Shown piece after piece: positions 63,440 through 64,000 of a DNA stretch of 64,000 nucleotides. Where the stretch lies: assembly GCF_004519315.1 (NCBI RefSeq), contig NZ_SOZE01000005.1, forward strand, positions 173,190 through 237,189, read 5' to 3'. Made by a program: the position numbers and the translations under genes. The DNA comes from Mucilaginibacter psychrotolerans (GTDB lineage: Bacteria > Bacteroidota > Bacteroidia > Sphingobacteriales > Sphingobacteriaceae). Within the stretch, counting starts at the first letter, position 1. Every line of letters starts with the position of its first letter. The notes under the pieces were generated by a model. It was not told where the DNA came from. It did not search any database and worked only from the letters and a program-made list of their open reading frames with translations.

Positions 63440-64000
63440 ATGAAGTTGAAGTTTATATTAACCGTATTCTTGAATATCACTGCAATTGCCACAGTATGCG
63501 CACAAAGTAAAATAACGCTTAACTTGAAATCGATGGATTTCAAGAAAACATTATCAGCCATAGAAAAGCAAAGTAGTTACCACTTTGTTTACAGCGAGCG
63601 TAAGATACCTGCCGATAAAAAAGTAACTATAAACGTACAAAACCAGGAAGTAGTAAAGGTTTTAGACCAGATATTAGCAGGATCGGGCTTTACTTATAAC
63701 GAACTCCCAAACAACCTCATTGTAATTTTGCCGCTGGGCGAGCAAATGAACACCGGCAATGTTACCGGCCGTGTAATTAACGAAAACAACCAGCCGCTGC
63801 CCGGTGCCACTATCCAAATCAAAAAAACTTCCTTCGCCACCCTTACGGATGCCGACGGCTATTTCGCGGTAGATGCGCCGGATAATGCCGTATTGTTAAT
63901 CACCTACATTGGCTATGCTCCGCAGGAAGTTACCGTGGATGGCGCAACCAACCTGGATGTAAAGATGGCACCATTGGATAAAGCGTTGGTAGAAGTTGTA
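63440..64000 (+). CDS. SusC-like TonB-dependent transducer with STN domain, N-terminal fragment
   Basis: Starts MKLKFILTVFLNITAIATVC with signal peptide to AQ. Residues ~25-95 are an STN domain (MDFKKTLSAIEKQSSYHFVY, VVKVLDQILAGSGFTYNELP), followed by a carboxypeptidase-D-like domain (NVTGRVINENNQPLPGATIQ, LTDADGYFAVDAPDNAVLLI). The gene runs off the right edge at about codon 187. The STN domain marks it as the signal-transducing partner of FecR at 58476, so FecR-(AraC, GH3)-SusC is the control arm. Confidence 0.92.
   Translation, partial: MKLKFILTVFLNITAIATVCAQSKITLNLKSMDFKKTLSAIEKQSSYHFVYSERKIPADKKVTINVQNQEVVKVLDQILAGSGFTYNELPNNLIVILPLGEQMNTGNVTGRVINENNQPLPGATIQIKKTSFATLTDADGYFAVDAPDNAVLLITYIGYAPQEVTVDGATNLDVKMAPLDKALVEVV

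Overview
The window looks like a chromosomal segment of a Sphingobacteriaceae-type Bacteroidota, close to Mucilaginibacter or Pedobacter. The reasons are the SusC/SusD pairs, FecR-type anti-sigma factor, GH92/GH29/GH20 enzymes, VCBS/ASPIC proteins, Bacteroidota promoters of the TAnnTTTG type, weak Shine-Dalgarno sites and many intergenic REP-like repeats. No rRNA, tRNA, CRISPR array or prophage was seen.

Region 1 (1-31 kb) is mixed housekeeping and accessory sequence. It carries purine genes (purH fragment, purN), panB, carA, enolase, lspA, a DEAD-box helicase, an RluA-type pseudouridine synthase, a DivIC/FtsB-like protein, ABC transporters, MarC, an MFS exporter and an amino-acid permease. 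Small defence-like modules are mixed in: HigBA next to a self-inhibited Fic protein, and HicAB. Several tiny lipocalin-like lipoproteins and unannotated small ORFs are also present. Intergenic spaces are crowded with short-period degenerate repeats, palindromic REP elements and a ~110-bp MITE-like element present in two inverted copies.

Region 2 (30.8-34.4 kb) is the most unusual part. Two transcription units, one on each strand and separated by an SDR gene, share the same 5' architecture: a TAnnTTTG promoter, then 17-18 nt later the motif ATAGACATTATA, then a 24-27 codon leader ORF ending in four or five consecutive Cys codons just before its stop, then a structured gap. The units encode phytanoyl-CoA-type dioxygenase + a 32-aa membrane peptide + thioredoxin (CGSS), and a histone-H1-like protein + a peroxiredoxin-like protein without any Cys. 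The five downstream proteins together contain a single Cys in 681 residues. I infer a cysteine/sulfur-limitation regulon controlled by leader-peptide translation, making Cys-sparing proteins.

Region 3 (34.4-64 kb) is a polysaccharide-utilisation locus. A leftward operon encodes GH29, GH20, GH29 and GH92; a rightward block encodes an ECF sigma factor, SusC, SusD, an ASPIC/UnbV VCBS protein, a vanadium haloperoxidase and a haem-c/FG-GAP protein. Then come GH2 (leftward), FecR, AraC (leftward), GH3 and the start of a second, STN-bearing SusC. The enzyme set (fucosidases, hexosaminidase, alpha-mannosidase, beta-mannosidase-like, beta-xylosidase-like) fits complex, possibly plant-type, N-glycans. 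Three of its promoters share (C/G)TGTAGGCAA placed 9 nt before the -7 element, and the palindromic form recurs before the second SusC, suggesting one common regulator.
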